64,000 bases of DNA from Marinobacter antarcticus (GTDB lineage: Bacteria > Pseudomonadota > Gammaproteobacteria > Pseudomonadales > Oleiphilaceae), in assembly GCF_900142385.1 (NCBI RefSeq), contig NZ_FRAQ01000001.1, forward strand, positions 1,674,001 through 1,738,000, given 5' to 3'. This document shows, one piece after another, positions 50,752 through 60,312 of the stretch. Position 1 is the stretch's first letter. Every line of letters starts with the position of its first letter. A program made the position numbers and the translations under genes. The notes below the pieces were generated by a model. It made no database searches and was not told where the DNA came from. It was given only the letters and a program-made list of their open reading frames with translations.

Positions 50752-51227
50752 TGTTGTCTGTGATCAGTTATCCGGTATTTGTACTCTCAGTGATTGTATC
50801 ACTGGTGCTGAGCATTTCTTTGTTTCCCGTGGGCTGGTTTGAGTTCCGACCTGAGTGGCTTGGCTTGATTGTGTTCTACTGGGCGTTCCGGGCCCCGGCG
50901 CAGTTCGGCATCCTGTTTGCGTGGTGTCTGGGCCTGTTGCTCGATGTGCTGGAAGCAACGCCGTTGGGTGTTAATGCTCTGGGGATGGGGCTGATCGCCT
51001 TTCTTGTTCTCACTATTCATCAGCGGCTGCGCATGCATCCCATGCCGCAACAGTGCCTTATGGTATTCCTCCTTCTGGGCATAAATCAGATGCTGGTGCA
51101 CTTCCTCAAGCAGATGTTCGGAGGCGAGGATGCCGGTTTCAGCTATTTGTGGCCAGCACTGACCAGCGCCCTGGTATGGCCTGTGTTTTCCATACTGATG
51201 GACAACATCAACCGGAAGTTGGGATAG
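50751..51227 (+). CDS. mreD: Rod-shape protein MreD
   Basis: Inner-membrane partner of MreB and MreC. The protein is 158 residues with about five membrane helices (residues roughly 5-25, 36-58, 62-95, 102-120, 135-152). Its ATG overlaps the mreC TGA (TGATG), so translation is coupled. maf follows after 2 nt. Confidence 0.94.
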   Translation: MLSVISYPVFVLSVIVSLVLSISLFPVGWFEFRPEWLGLIVFYWAFRAPAQFGILFAWCLGLLLDVLEATPLGVNALGMGLIAFLVLTIHQRLRMHPMPQQCLMVFLLLGINQMLVHFLKQMFGGEDAGFSYLWPALTSALVWPVFSILMDNINRKLG

Positions 51228-51229
51228 CC

Positions 51230-51814
51230 ATGGCCTCCATTATTCTTGCCTCTGCGTCTCCGCGCCGTTCAGAGCTGCTTGAGCAGATCGGTGTTGTGTT
51301 TTCTGTGCAGCCCGCTCATATCGACGAAACACCCCGAACTGCGGAGATGCCCGGAGATTACGTTGAGCGACTGGCCCGGGAGAAAGCCCTCGCTGTTGCG
51401 GTCAGCTTTCCCGGCAAGCTGGTTCTCGGCTCCGATACCTCTGTGGTTCTGGATAATGCAATTCTCGGTAAACCATCCGATCAACACGAAGCCAGAGCCA
51501 TGCTTTCCGAGTTGTCTGGCACAACGCATCAGGTCATGACGGCCATTGCGCTGGCGCAGGGCGTGCGCTGCGAGTCTCGCCTGGTGACTGCGGAAGTTAC
51601 GTTTCGCTCGCTGTCCGGGGATGAGATTGCCGCCTATGTGACCACAGGTGAGCCCATGGACAAGGCCGGAAGTTATGGAATTCAGGGGCTTGGTGGTATT
51701 TTTGTGAAAGAAATCAAAGGGAGCTACAGTGCGGTTGTTGGCCTGCCATTGCAGGAGACAGCTGCTTTGCTGGCCGATGCTGGCTGCCCTGTCTGGAAAC
51801 ACTGGCCGAAGTAG
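51230..51814 (+). CDS. maf: Maf-family nucleoside triphosphate pyrophosphatase
   Basis: Hydrolyses non-canonical or pyrimidine NTPs; by synteny with mreBCD it is the YhdE type (dTTP/UTP). Motif ILASASPRRSELL at the N terminus, LGSDTSVVLD in the middle, and DKAGSYGIQGLGGIFV near the end. ATG at 51230, 194 residues; the upstream-open frame to 51053 overlaps mreD and is not real. Confidence 0.95.
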   Translation: MASIILASASPRRSELLEQIGVVFSVQPAHIDETPRTAEMPGDYVERLAREKALAVAVSFPGKLVLGSDTSVVLDNAILGKPSDQHEARAMLSELSGTTHQVMTAIALAQGVRCESRLVTAEVTFRSLSGDEIAAYVTTGEPMDKAGSYGIQGLGGIFVKEIKGSYSAVVGLPLQETAALLADAGCPVWKHWPK

Positions 51815-51829
51815 TCGGGAGAGCCAATC

Positions 51830-53311
51830 ATGAGCGAAGAAATCCTGATCAACGTAACGCCGGTTGAAACCCGGGTCGCGTTGGTCGAGAACGGTATGCT
51901 TCAGGAAGCATATATTGAGCGTGCCAGCCGCAAGGGCATTGTCGGTAATATCTATAAGGGCAAGGTTGTGCGCGTGCTTCCCGGCATGGAGGCGGCATTC
52001 GTAGATATAGGCCTGGAAAGGGCGGCGTTCATTCATGCCTCCGATGTTGTCTCGAGTCAATCTGGCGCGGCAGATCCCGGCGACGGGCCCAAAACCGTTC
52101 CGGACATTCGTACCTTGTTGCGGGAAGGCCAGTCATTGGTGGTGCAGGTAACCAAGGATCCTATTGGAACAAAGGGCGCCCGGCTGACCACTCAGCTTTC
52201 CATACCGTCCCGTTACCTGGTCTTCATGCCCGAAGTCAGTCACGTGGGTATTTCCCAGAGAATTGAAGACGAGACCGAACGCAACCGCTTGAAAACCCTC
52301 GTTGAGGAAGGCGCCGCAGCGCATCCTGAAGTGCAGGGCGGATATATTATCCGCACGGCGGCTGAGGCTGCATCGGCGGAAGAGCTGATGGGTGATATGA
52401 ACTACCTGCACCACCTTAGCCAGTCCATTCACGAGAGGATTGAAAAAGTGCAGGCGCCGGCAGCCGTTTACAAGGATTTGCCCCTGTTCATCCGCACCAT
52501 CCGTGACCTCATCCGGCCACAGACTGAAAAAGTGCGTATCGACAGCCGTGAGAGCCACCAGAGGGTGATGGAGTTTGTCGAAGAATTTGTGACCGAGTTT
52601 GCGGATAAAGTGGAGTACTACCCCGGCGAGCGGCCGATTTTCGATCTTTATTCGGTGGAGGATGAGATTCAGAAGGCGCTTAGTCGCAAAGTTCAGCTCA
52701 AGTCCGGCGGCTACGTGATCATTGATCAGACCGAAGCTATGACCACCATCGATATCAACACCGGCGCGTTTGTCGGTCATCGCAACCTGGAAGAGACCAT
52801 TTTCAAGACCAACCTGGAAGCGGCCCGGGCGATCAGCCGCCAGCTGCGCCTGCGTAATCTGGGTGGCATCATCATAATCGATTTTATCGACATGGAAGAT
52901 GCAGAGCATCAGCGCCAGGTTCACAGAATGCTCGAAAAGATGCTTGAGCGAGATCATGCTAAAACCAAGATTACCGGCGTGTCCGAGCTGGGCCTTGTGG
53001 AGATGACCCGTAAGCGAACCACAGAAAGCCTCGGCCAGGTTCTGTGCGAGCCCTGTCCCATTTGCGATGGCAGAGGGTTCCTGAAATCCAGCGAGACAGT
53101 GTGTTTCGAAATTTTCCGGGAAATTCTGCGGGTTAACCGTGCTTACGACGCAGAAAGCTATCTGGTGATGGCCTCCCAGAGCGTGGTCGATCGCCTGGTT
53201 GATGAAGAATCCGACAACGTAGCGGATCTTGAAACCTTCATCTCAAAGACCGTTCGATTCCAGGTAGAACCATTTTACAGCCAGGAGCAGTATGATGTCG
53301 TTTTGCTCTGA
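51830..53311 (+). CDS. rng: Ribonuclease G
   Basis: Endonuclease for 5' maturation of 16S rRNA and mRNA decay. S1-type RNA-binding domain in residues about 35-125 (IVGNIYKGKVVRVLPGMEAA), RNase H-like and catalytic regions with the metal aspartates in TTIDINTGAFVG and IIDFIDME, then the zinc-link CEPCPICDGRG. The protein is 493 residues, with no RNase E-type C-terminal scaffold. It follows maf by 15 nt. Confidence 0.96.
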   Translation: MSEEILINVTPVETRVALVENGMLQEAYIERASRKGIVGNIYKGKVVRVLPGMEAAFVDIGLERAAFIHASDVVSSQSGAADPGDGPKTVPDIRTLLREGQSLVVQVTKDPIGTKGARLTTQLSIPSRYLVFMPEVSHVGISQRIEDETERNRLKTLVEEGAAAHPEVQGGYIIRTAAEAASAEELMGDMNYLHHLSQSIHERIEKVQAPAAVYKDLPLFIRTIRDLIRPQTEKVRIDSRESHQRVMEFVEEFVTEFADKVEYYPGERPIFDLYSVEDEIQKALSRKVQLKSGGYVIIDQTEAMTTIDINTGAFVGHRNLEETIFKTNLEAARAISRQLRLRNLGGIIIIDFIDMEDAEHQRQVHRMLEKMLERDHAKTKITGVSELGLVEMTRKRTTESLGQVLCEPCPICDGRGFLKSSETVCFEIFREILRVNRAYDAESYLVMASQSVVDRLVDEESDNVADLETFISKTVRFQVEPFYSQEQYDVVLL

Positions 53312-53350
53312 TTCCGGGGCGCTTCACCGGAGTAGGGAGTAGTCCGCCGA

Positions 53351-56300
53351 ATGTCTTCCTCAGAAAGCCCGCCGTTCCGCCTGATTGCGCTGTTTACCGG
53401 CGCTATTTGGTGGTTGCTGGTGGTTATTCTGGTGCTGTTTGCGCTCTATGCCGGAATTGGCAGGCAGCTCACTCAGAATGTCGACGCCTTCCGGGATGAT
53501 CTTTCCCGCGAGCTTTCCGCCCGCCTGGGGCACGAAGTCAGCATTGGCAGCCTCTCCTCTCGCTGGTTCTGGCTTGACCCCTCCTTTACCGCGCAGGATA
53601 TAGAAATTACCAACGCCGATTCCGGGGTGCGGGCGCTGAGCCTGCAGCATTTGACCATTCGTTTCGACGCACTCGCTTCGCTGATGCGCTTCAGAATTGT
53701 GTTTGAGGATTTTGAAGCCGAAGGGCTCGAGTTGACGTTGAATCAGAAGGACAGTGGCGATGTGGGCGTTCGGGGGGCAGACTTTCAGGAACCCTTCAAT
53801 AACCGGTTCCGGCACTGGCTGGAAGTCGCCGGAAAATGGCTGTCAGATCCCTACATAAAAGTGACTCGCGTGAGCTTGGGTATCCGCGACAATCAGGGCC
53901 AGCTCCGGCATATCGATGTTCCCCAGCTTGACCTGAAATATCACCAGGGCCTGTTCCGCGCGTCCGGGCGCGCCATGCGGTCTGCGACAACCCAGCAGCT
54001 TGCCAGCTTTACCCTTGTGGGACAGCATTTCTTTCGCGGTGACTTTACCGGCCAGTTGTACCTTGATGTGAACTCCGGCCGCCTGTTTGACGGATTGGTT
54101 GATGAATACCAGTGGCGGGACATTCGTGTGGAGGGGTTTGATCTGGGCGGCGAAGCCTGGCTTACCTTTCGCGACGGCGTCTTGCAGCAAGTCAGCGGGA
54201 CGGTAAGAACCCCTTACCTGCAGCTTGGTGTTGCTGGCGAATCTCTGGCACCGCTGGAGGATATCAGCGCCCGTTTCGGCTGGCGGCGACATAATGCTGT
54301 TCTGGAAGAGCAGGGCGACGCCAGTAAGCAGCTCGAGACCATCGGGGAGTGGCACCTGAAGCAGCTCGCCTGGACCTGGAACGGTGACAGTGTCCCCCCG
54401 TTCAGTCTGCTGCTGTCACCTGAGCCAGAGGGGTTTTCTGTAACGGCTGACGCCCTTCCTCTGCGCCCGTTAAGACGCCTGGCAGGAGCTCTGCCGGTGC
54501 TTCCGTACTTAGCCCGGGAAGCATTGGAACATTACCGCCCCGTTGGTTTTCTTGACGGCATGACGCTCAGCGTTCCGGGAAATGCCGGCAGCAGCTTCGA
54601 ATTATCCGGGCGTCTGAGGAATGTCGGGGCTGCGGCATACGCTGGTGCGCCGGCGGTAAAGAGTGTTAACGGGTTTATTTATGTTGATCAGACATCAGGC
54701 TACGTGAAAGCCCGCTCAGGCAGTCAGCCCGTTACCCTTGCGTTTCCCGAACTGTTCGGCAGTGAGTGGTCCTTGCCCGAGGCTGACGCCACCATCGCCT
54801 GGAAGCTGGATGGCCCTGTCACTCGCGTATACGCGAGTGACATAAGCATGACCTATGGCGAGGGTACCCGCCTGACCGGAGCTTTTGATCTGAAGCTGGA
54901 TCGGCAGGGTGAGGATGATCTGGGGCTGCGTGTGGCTGTCGAGAATGCAGACGCCTCCTTGCTGGCAGAATTTGTGCCTGAAAAGATCGTAGATGCCGGC
55001 CTGTATCAATGGCTCACTACCGCAATCAAAGAGGCGGATATCACATCGGGCGTGTATTACGGCCATGGCCAGATTGGCAGAGATGCGCCTTCGGGGTCAT
55101 TTGTTTCCTCCATGTGGTATGAGTTCGAGAACGCCACTGTCCGTTATGACGAACGGTGGCCCGAGGTGACGGAGGCGCGCGGCAGAGTCGCCATACAGAA
55201 CGGCGACACCCTGGTGTCTCTTGAAACCGGAAAAACTGGCGGGCTGTCGCTGAGTCCAGGCACTGTCGCCATTATTCCCCGCGTTGAAGGGGCGCTTGTC
55301 CGGGTGGATGTGTCGGCGCCCGTGCCGGGTGAGGCCATTGCGTTCTGGATGGCAAATAGCCCCTTCGGGGAAATGGCCGGGCCCCAGGCCGCAAGCCTGA
55401 AATACGGCGGTGACTACGAGTTGGATCTGGGCATTGATCTGCCTCTTGATGGCGCTGGAGAAGTGGTGGTGGACGCGGGCGTCAGTACCTCGAATGGCTA
55501 TGTCCGATATCCGGACGCGGACTTGAGTTGGGAAAAAATTTCGGGGTCCGTGAAGTACCACTCGGCCAAGGGATTTTCCGGGGGCCCCCTCGGCGCCCGG
55601 TTTCTGGGCGAGCCGGTCAAGGTTATGTTCAGCAAATCGTCTACAGGCAAGGCTTCCGGCGCAGAGATGCTAACTATTCGGCAAACCGGCTCCTTGTCCG
55701 TACCTGACGCGCTCCGCCAGACGGGGCTAGTGGACTCCGATGCCGGAGCCAGCGGTGGTAACGGAGAGGGCAGTTACGGGCTTAAAGGCAGCATTGATTA
55801 CTCTGCGGAGCTCAATGTAGCCGCTGACACTGCGTCGCGCATTACCGTTCGCTCAAACCTTGAGGGGTTGACCATTGACTGGCCAGGTCCGTTTTCGAAG
55901 AAGTCGAGTGAAGCTTCTCCGCTGGTTGTGGAAATCAATCCCGAGGCGGCGAACGGGATCAGCATCGCCGGGAGCTGGGAAAATCGCGCAACATTCGATC
56001 TGCTGCTGAAACGCTCAGGCGTTGAACTGACGTTCGGCGAGCTGCATCTCGGCGATCAGACTCTGACGAACATCCATGTGGAGGCTCTCGACCTGGGCGA
56101 TCGCTGGGTTCTTACGACCCGCTCCGAGAGGGCGATTGGCCGGATTGAATTCCCGGACGACGACCGCCCTGTAACCGCAGATTTTGAAGTGTTACGGCTC
56201 CTCCGGGATAACACCAAGGCGGAAGATGCGCCGGAGCTATTGACGATCGAGCAGCAACTGGAAGCCTTCCGTGCAATGGATATGGCGAGTTGGCCAGATG

Positions 56301-57118
56301 TGGATATAGCTATTTCCGAACTGCGGCTTGATGACGACAGCTTGGGGCGCTGGTCGTTTCACCTGCGGCCCGAGCCATACCAGCTTAATATCACCGGCAT
56401 CGAGGGCCGGCTGAAATCCCTTACACTTCTGGGCGATATGACCTGGAGCGTGATAAATAACATAGAAACCAGTCAGTTCTCCGGCACCGTCTCCGGCGGA
56501 GCGCTGGCGGATCTGGGTGAGCTGTTCAATACCGATATCCCGCTTTCGAATAAGAAGACCGGCGTTGAACTGGAACTGGACTGGCCCGGCCGCCCGGATG
56601 AATTCGATCTTGCGAAACTCAGTGGTGTAGTCAGTCTCCGACTGGATGATGGCGTGATTCTGGAGCGAAACAACAGCGCCCAAATATTTCGGATATTCAA
56701 CCTGCTCAACGCCGATACGCTCTGGCGCAGGCTCAAGCTGGATTTTTCCGATCTGTATGAACGCGGTGTGGCGTTCGATGCGATCTCAGGCAAGGCGAGC
56801 CTGAACGAGGGCCTGTTGACCATGGATCCCGAACTTCAGGTAGCGGGACCATCGGGAGCCTTCAAGCTTAGTGGTACCACAGATCTGGCAAGCGGGGCGC
56901 TTGATATGCGCCTTGTGGTCGTTTTGCCACTGACCCAGAACCTGCCTCTGGCAGCGTTACTGATGGGGGCAGGCGCGCCCATAGGAGGAGCACTGTTCGT
57001 GCTGGACAAGTTGTTGGGCGACCCGCTGAGTAAGTTGACCAGCGCCACCTATGACGTTACTGGTACCTGGGACGAGCCCAAAGTAGACCTTCGGCGGGTT
57101 TTCGATACCGGTAATTAA
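53351..57118 (+). CDS. yhdP: YhdP family AsmA-like protein
   Basis: Very large envelope protein (1255 residues). An N-terminal membrane anchor (about 13-35) is followed by a long periplasmic, beta-strand-rich region of the AsmA/TamB type, ending in a conserved C-terminal domain (TKLTSATYDVTGTWDEPKV-like LTSATYDVTGTWDEPKVDLRR). Relatives YhdP, TamB and YdbH move phospholipids to the outer membrane along a hydrophobic groove. Located after rng as in E. coli and Pseudomonas. The tldD gene that usually comes next (with a nitrilase-type gene in some) is absent here; the convergent darP follows. Confidence 0.93.
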   Translation: MSSSESPPFRLIALFTGAIWWLLVVILVLFALYAGIGRQLTQNVDAFRDDLSRELSARLGHEVSIGSLSSRWFWLDPSFTAQDIEITNADSGVRALSLQHLTIRFDALASLMRFRIVFEDFEAEGLELTLNQKDSGDVGVRGADFQEPFNNRFRHWLEVAGKWLSDPYIKVTRVSLGIRDNQGQLRHIDVPQLDLKYHQGLFRASGRAMRSATTQQLASFTLVGQHFFRGDFTGQLYLDVNSGRLFDGLVDEYQWRDIRVEGFDLGGEAWLTFRDGVLQQVSGTVRTPYLQLGVAGESLAPLEDISARFGWRRHNAVLEEQGDASKQLETIGEWHLKQLAWTWNGDSVPPFSLLLSPEPEGFSVTADALPLRPLRRLAGALPVLPYLAREALEHYRPVGFLDGMTLSVPGNAGSSFELSGRLRNVGAAAYAGAPAVKSVNGFIYVDQTSGYVKARSGSQPVTLAFPELFGSEWSLPEADATIAWKLDGPVTRVYASDISMTYGEGTRLTGAFDLKLDRQGEDDLGLRVAVENADASLLAEFVPEKIVDAGLYQWLTTAIKEADITSGVYYGHGQIGRDAPSGSFVSSMWYEFENATVRYDERWPEVTEARGRVAIQNGDTLVSLETGKTGGLSLSPGTVAIIPRVEGALVRVDVSAPVPGEAIAFWMANSPFGEMAGPQAASLKYGGDYELDLGIDLPLDGAGEVVVDAGVSTSNGYVRYPDADLSWEKISGSVKYHSAKGFSGGPLGARFLGEPVKVMFSKSSTGKASGAEMLTIRQTGSLSVPDALRQTGLVDSDAGASGGNGEGSYGLKGSIDYSAELNVAADTASRITVRSNLEGLTIDWPGPFSKKSSEASPLVVEINPEAANGISIAGSWENRATFDLLLKRSGVELTFGELHLGDQTLTNIHVEALDLGDRWVLTTRSERAIGRIEFPDDDRPVTADFEVLRLLRDNTKAEDAPELLTIEQQLEAFRAMDMASWPDVDIAISELRLDDDSLGRWSFHLRPEPYQLNITGIEGRLKSLTLLGDMTWSVINNIETSQFSGTVSGGALADLGELFNTDIPLSNKKTGVELELDWPGRPDEFDLAKLSGVVSLRLDDGVILERNNSAQIFRIFNLLNADTLWRRLKLDFSDLYERGVAFDAISGKASLNEGLLTMDPELQVAGPSGAFKLSGTTDLASGALDMRLVVVLPLTQNLPLAALLMGAGAPIGGALFVLDKLLGDPLSKLTSATYDVTGTWDEPKVDLRRVFDTGN

Positions 57119-57139
57119 CCCGGTACCACGGGCAGAAAA

Positions 57140-57664
57140 TCAGGCCTCTACCTCGTCAATGCGCTCCCGCAGGTAACGGAAGAGCTTGCGGATCTGGCCG
57201 GTGTTTTTCTGTTTTTCCACATCCTTGCGGGCGTTGCGAACCAGGTTGCGTAAGTGCTGCATATCTGCGTCTGGGCAGTAACTGAAAAACTCGCCAGCAA
57301 CGGAGTCGCCTTCTGTAATCATACGGTCACGCCAGCGTTCAGCCAGATGGTGGCGGCGTGTATGCTCCTCGCTCCCGGAATCGAAGGCATCAATGGCCCG
57401 CTGCAACGCTTCCGGGTCATCTTCCTGGCGGATGATCTTGCCTATGTACTGAAGATGGCGGCGTTTGGCTTCGTTTTGGCGGATCTTCCGGGACTCCTCA
57501 ATCGCGCTTCTCAGAGTGTCGCTGATGGTAAGCGTATCAAGTTGCTCATTGCTCAGCTCCGTCATGCGCTTGCCCATGTTCTGGAGCGCGTGCATGTCCC
57601 GCTTGAGCTGGGATTTGCTGGGGCCGGAATATTGTGGGGTGTCGTCGTCATTGCTGTCGATCAT
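57140..57664 (-). CDS. darP: Ribosome-associated protein DarP (YjgA family)
   Basis: Dual-action ribosome assembly factor for the 50S subunit. The protein is 174 residues, highly charged and helical; typical segments are SKSQLKRDMHALQ near residue 16 and LFRYLRERIDE at the end. ATG at 57664 with AAGGAA close upstream was chosen; a TTG at 57709 is in frame but overlaps mgtE. Lies 22 nt after mgtE. In Pseudomonas it neighbours pmbA and tldD; here it ends the minus-strand block. Confidence 0.93.
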   Translation of the reverse strand: MIDSNDDDTPQYSGPSKSQLKRDMHALQNMGKRMTELSNEQLDTLTISDTLRSAIEESRKIRQNEAKRRHLQYIGKIIRQEDDPEALQRAIDAFDSGSEEHTRRHHLAERWRDRMITEGDSVAGEFFSYCPDADMQHLRNLVRNARKDVEKQKNTGQIRKLFRYLRERIDEVEA

Positions 57665-57686
57665 TGTTCCTTCCAGGTTTGTCGGA

Positions 57687-59048
57687 TCAGGCGTAGAAAA
57701 TGGTGGCAAGGCCGAGAAAAGACGTGAAGCCGACCACGTCGGTAACGGTTGTCAGTATAACGCTGCCTGCCAGTGCAGGATCGATGTTGCGGGATTTCAG
57801 GAACAGCGGCAGTACCGTCCCCACCAGCGCGGCAGCGACCAGGTTGATAACCAGCGCGGCGGCAATGATCGCGCCGATCAATATATCCTGAAACCAGGCC
57901 ATGGCTGCAACTGCAACTAACGCTGCCCAGAGCAGGCCGTTGAGGATGCCGGAAAGAAATTCCCGGTTCAGCAACCAGCCAACGTTGGCGCCGCTGATTT
58001 GCCCCACCGCCATACCTCTGATCACCAGGGTCAGTGTCTGGCTACCGGCGATGCCTCCCATGCTGGCTACGATGGGCATCAGTATCGCCAGGGCGACAAC
58101 TTTGTCGATGGTGTCCTCGAACAGTCCGATCACTCCGGACGCGATAAAGGCGGTGAGCAGGTTAATGCCCAGCCATACAGCCCTGCGCCTTGTGGTTTTC
58201 CAGACCGGTGCAAAGGTATCCTCGTCGTCATCAAGACCGGCCATACTCATCAGCGAGTGGTCCGCGTCCTCGCGGATAACATCCACCACGTCATCGATGG
58301 TAATCCGGCCCAGCAGACGACCCTCGCTGTTTACCACTGGCGCAGAAATCAGATCGTAGCGCTCAAACAGTTGGGCGACTTTGGTGTCGGAGAGGGTGAC
58401 GGGTATAGGCTCGATATCGGTATCCATGACTTCCCGCACGGTTGCGGACTGGTTGGATACCAGCATTTTGGTAATGGGAAGCATGCCGATAAACTCGTCG
58501 CGCCGGCTTACAACGATCAGGCTGTCGGTCATAGGCGGCAGCGCCCTGTGCCGGCGCAGGTAACGCAATACCACATCAATGCTGAGATCGGGGCGCACGG
58601 TGATGGTGTCCGTGTTCATCAGGCCGCCAGCGGTGTCTTCCGGGTAGGAAAGCACCTCTTCGACTCGCTGCCGATCCTGTTCATCCATGGTGTCCAGAAC
58701 TTCCTGGATCACCGTATCCGGCAACTGTTGCAGAAGGTCGGCGAGATCGTCGGACTCGAAGTCCTCGATGATATCCGCCAGCTCCTGAGCGTTCAGTCGG
58801 CTCAGATATTCGGCACGAATGTCCTCATTGAGATACTGGAGAACCTCGCCTTCCAGCTGTTTGTCTACCAGATTCCACAGCAGGGCGCGCTGGCGCGGTG
58901 GCGAAGATTCGAGCAGGTGAGCGATATCACTGGGGCTCAGGCCACCGTTGAGAATACGGGCGACCTGTTTCAGGGCACCACTGTCCAGCGCTTCACTCAG
59001 AGAGCGTAAACGTTGGCGGGCCTGGCTTTTATCCAGATTATCAGACAT
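57687..59048 (-). CDS. mgtE: Magnesium channel/transporter MgtE
   Basis: Mg2+-gated magnesium channel. N-terminal superhelical domain (residues about 20-125), two CBS domains (about 135-255; SYPEDTAGGLMNTD is the family signature at their start), plug helix, and five membrane helices (about 285-450). The protein is 453 residues. Sits between ptsO and darP in the rpoN cluster, all on the same strand. Confidence 0.95.
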   Translation of the reverse strand: MSDNLDKSQARQRLRSLSEALDSGALKQVARILNGGLSPSDIAHLLESSPPRQRALLWNLVDKQLEGEVLQYLNEDIRAEYLSRLNAQELADIIEDFESDDLADLLQQLPDTVIQEVLDTMDEQDRQRVEEVLSYPEDTAGGLMNTDTITVRPDLSIDVVLRYLRRHRALPPMTDSLIVVSRRDEFIGMLPITKMLVSNQSATVREVMDTDIEPIPVTLSDTKVAQLFERYDLISAPVVNSEGRLLGRITIDDVVDVIREDADHSLMSMAGLDDDEDTFAPVWKTTRRRAVWLGINLLTAFIASGVIGLFEDTIDKVVALAILMPIVASMGGIAGSQTLTLVIRGMAVGQISGANVGWLLNREFLSGILNGLLWAALVAVAAMAWFQDILIGAIIAAALVINLVAAALVGTVLPLFLKSRNIDPALAGSVILTTVTDVVGFTSFLGLATIFYA

Positions 59049-59122
59049 GAATCACCTGCGCTCAGAAAACGCCCGTATTATAACGGAGTTAGCCTATACA
59101 CGTGAGAAAGAGTTGAAGGGGA

Positions 59123-59392
59123 TTATTCACCTTCTCCGAAATAATCGTTGATCAGTGTGGTCAGGGCATCAATGGCCTCCTGCTCACGCGGACCATCGGC
59201 CACAAGCTCCACTTCAGTGCCTTTGCTGGCCGCAAGCATCATGATCTGCATGATGTTTTTGGCGTCCACTTCCCGTCCCTTGCCACAAACCCTGACGGAA
59301 CAAGGGTATGCCGATGCGGTGGCGACCAGTTTGGCAGTAGCACGGGCGTGCAGGCCAAGTTTATTGATAATAACAATCCGCTGGCGTATCAC
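59123..59392 (-). CDS. ptsO: HPr-like phosphocarrier of the nitrogen PTS (NPr)
   Basis: Takes phosphate from PtsP and passes it to PtsN. The phosphorylated histidine is H15 in LGLHARATAKL; the regulatory-serine region reads AKNIMQIMMLAASKG, without the serine of Gram-positive HPr, as in NPr. Length 89. GTG start 6 nt after the rapZ stop. Context rapZ-ptsO next to ptsN and rpoN supports the nitrogen PTS role. Confidence 0.94.
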   Translation of the reverse strand: MIRQRIVIINKLGLHARATAKLVATASAYPCSVRVCGKGREVDAKNIMQIMMLAASKGTEVELVADGPREQEAIDALTTLINDYFGEGE

Positions 59393-59398
59393 GCTGGC

Positions 59399-60283
59399 TT
59401 AGACCTCTTTCCGGGCCTGCAGATGCGGCAGCTCGGTGTGGCGCACCTGTGTGTTGCTGCTGTGCTCCCGGAAATGCCGCCCCAGCTGCTCACAGATATA
59501 AACGGATCGGTGCTGGCCGCCAGTGCATCCAATGGAAATGGTCATGTAACTGCGATTACTGTCTGCAAAAGAGGGGATCCAGTTTTCCAGGAAAGTAATA
59601 AGATCGTTTGCCATTTTGCGGCTTGCAGGTTCTTTCTCAAGAAACTCGATTACCGGCTGGTCAAGGCCTGTAAACTTGCGCAGGCTGGTATCCCAATAGG
59701 GGTTGGGCAGGCAGCGCACATCAAACACGTAATCGGAATCCAGTGGTACGCCGTGTTTGAAGCCGAAGGACTGGAAAAGCAGGGCCAGTTCCTGATCTTT
59801 GCGGCCAGCTACCCGCTGTTTCACCATATCCCGAAGTTCGTACATCGAGAGGCCCGTGGTATTGATGTAGAGATCCGACAGTTTGGAAAGGGGTTCCAGC
59901 AGAATCTTTTCGTTAGTGATGGCCTCTCTGAGAGATGTTTTATCATCGCTGAGGGGGTGCTTGCGACGGGTCGCGTGGAACCGCTGTAGCAGGGACTGTT
60001 CATCCGCATCCAGATAGATGACCTCGGCCTGGATGTCGTCTCTGCGAAGCTTGCGGTAAATCTCCTCAAAATTGCCCAGCTCCCCAGACAGGTTGCGGGC
60101 ATCAATGCTGACGGCCATCTTGTCGAGCCGCCCAGGCGCGCTCTGGTTGGCGGCTTCCCGGGTGAGAGGGAACAGAAGTCCGATCGGCAGGTTATCAATA
60201 CAGTAGTATCCGAGGTCTTCCAGTACGTGAAGAGCGGTGCTCTTGCCGGAGCCGGACCGGCCACTGACGATGATCAGCTTCAT
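59399..60283 (-). CDS. rapZ: RNase adapter protein RapZ
   Basis: In E. coli RapZ delivers a small RNA to RNase E to control glucosamine-6-phosphate synthase. P-loop GRSGSGKS at residues 8-15, a Walker B-like region VIYLDADEQ, and the C-terminal phosphosugar-binding motif CTGGQHRSVYICEQL. ATG at 60283 gives 294 residues; the frame open to 60364 overlaps ptsN. 29 nt after ptsN. Confidence 0.95.
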   Translation of the reverse strand: MKLIIVSGRSGSGKSTALHVLEDLGYYCIDNLPIGLLFPLTREAANQSAPGRLDKMAVSIDARNLSGELGNFEEIYRKLRRDDIQAEVIYLDADEQSLLQRFHATRRKHPLSDDKTSLREAITNEKILLEPLSKLSDLYINTTGLSMYELRDMVKQRVAGRKDQELALLFQSFGFKHGVPLDSDYVFDVRCLPNPYWDTSLRKFTGLDQPVIEFLEKEPASRKMANDLITFLENWIPSFADSNRSYMTISIGCTGGQHRSVYICEQLGRHFREHSSNTQVRHTELPHLQARKEV

Positions 60284-60312
60284 GGTGAAACAGCCTGTTA
60301 CCAGAGTGGATA

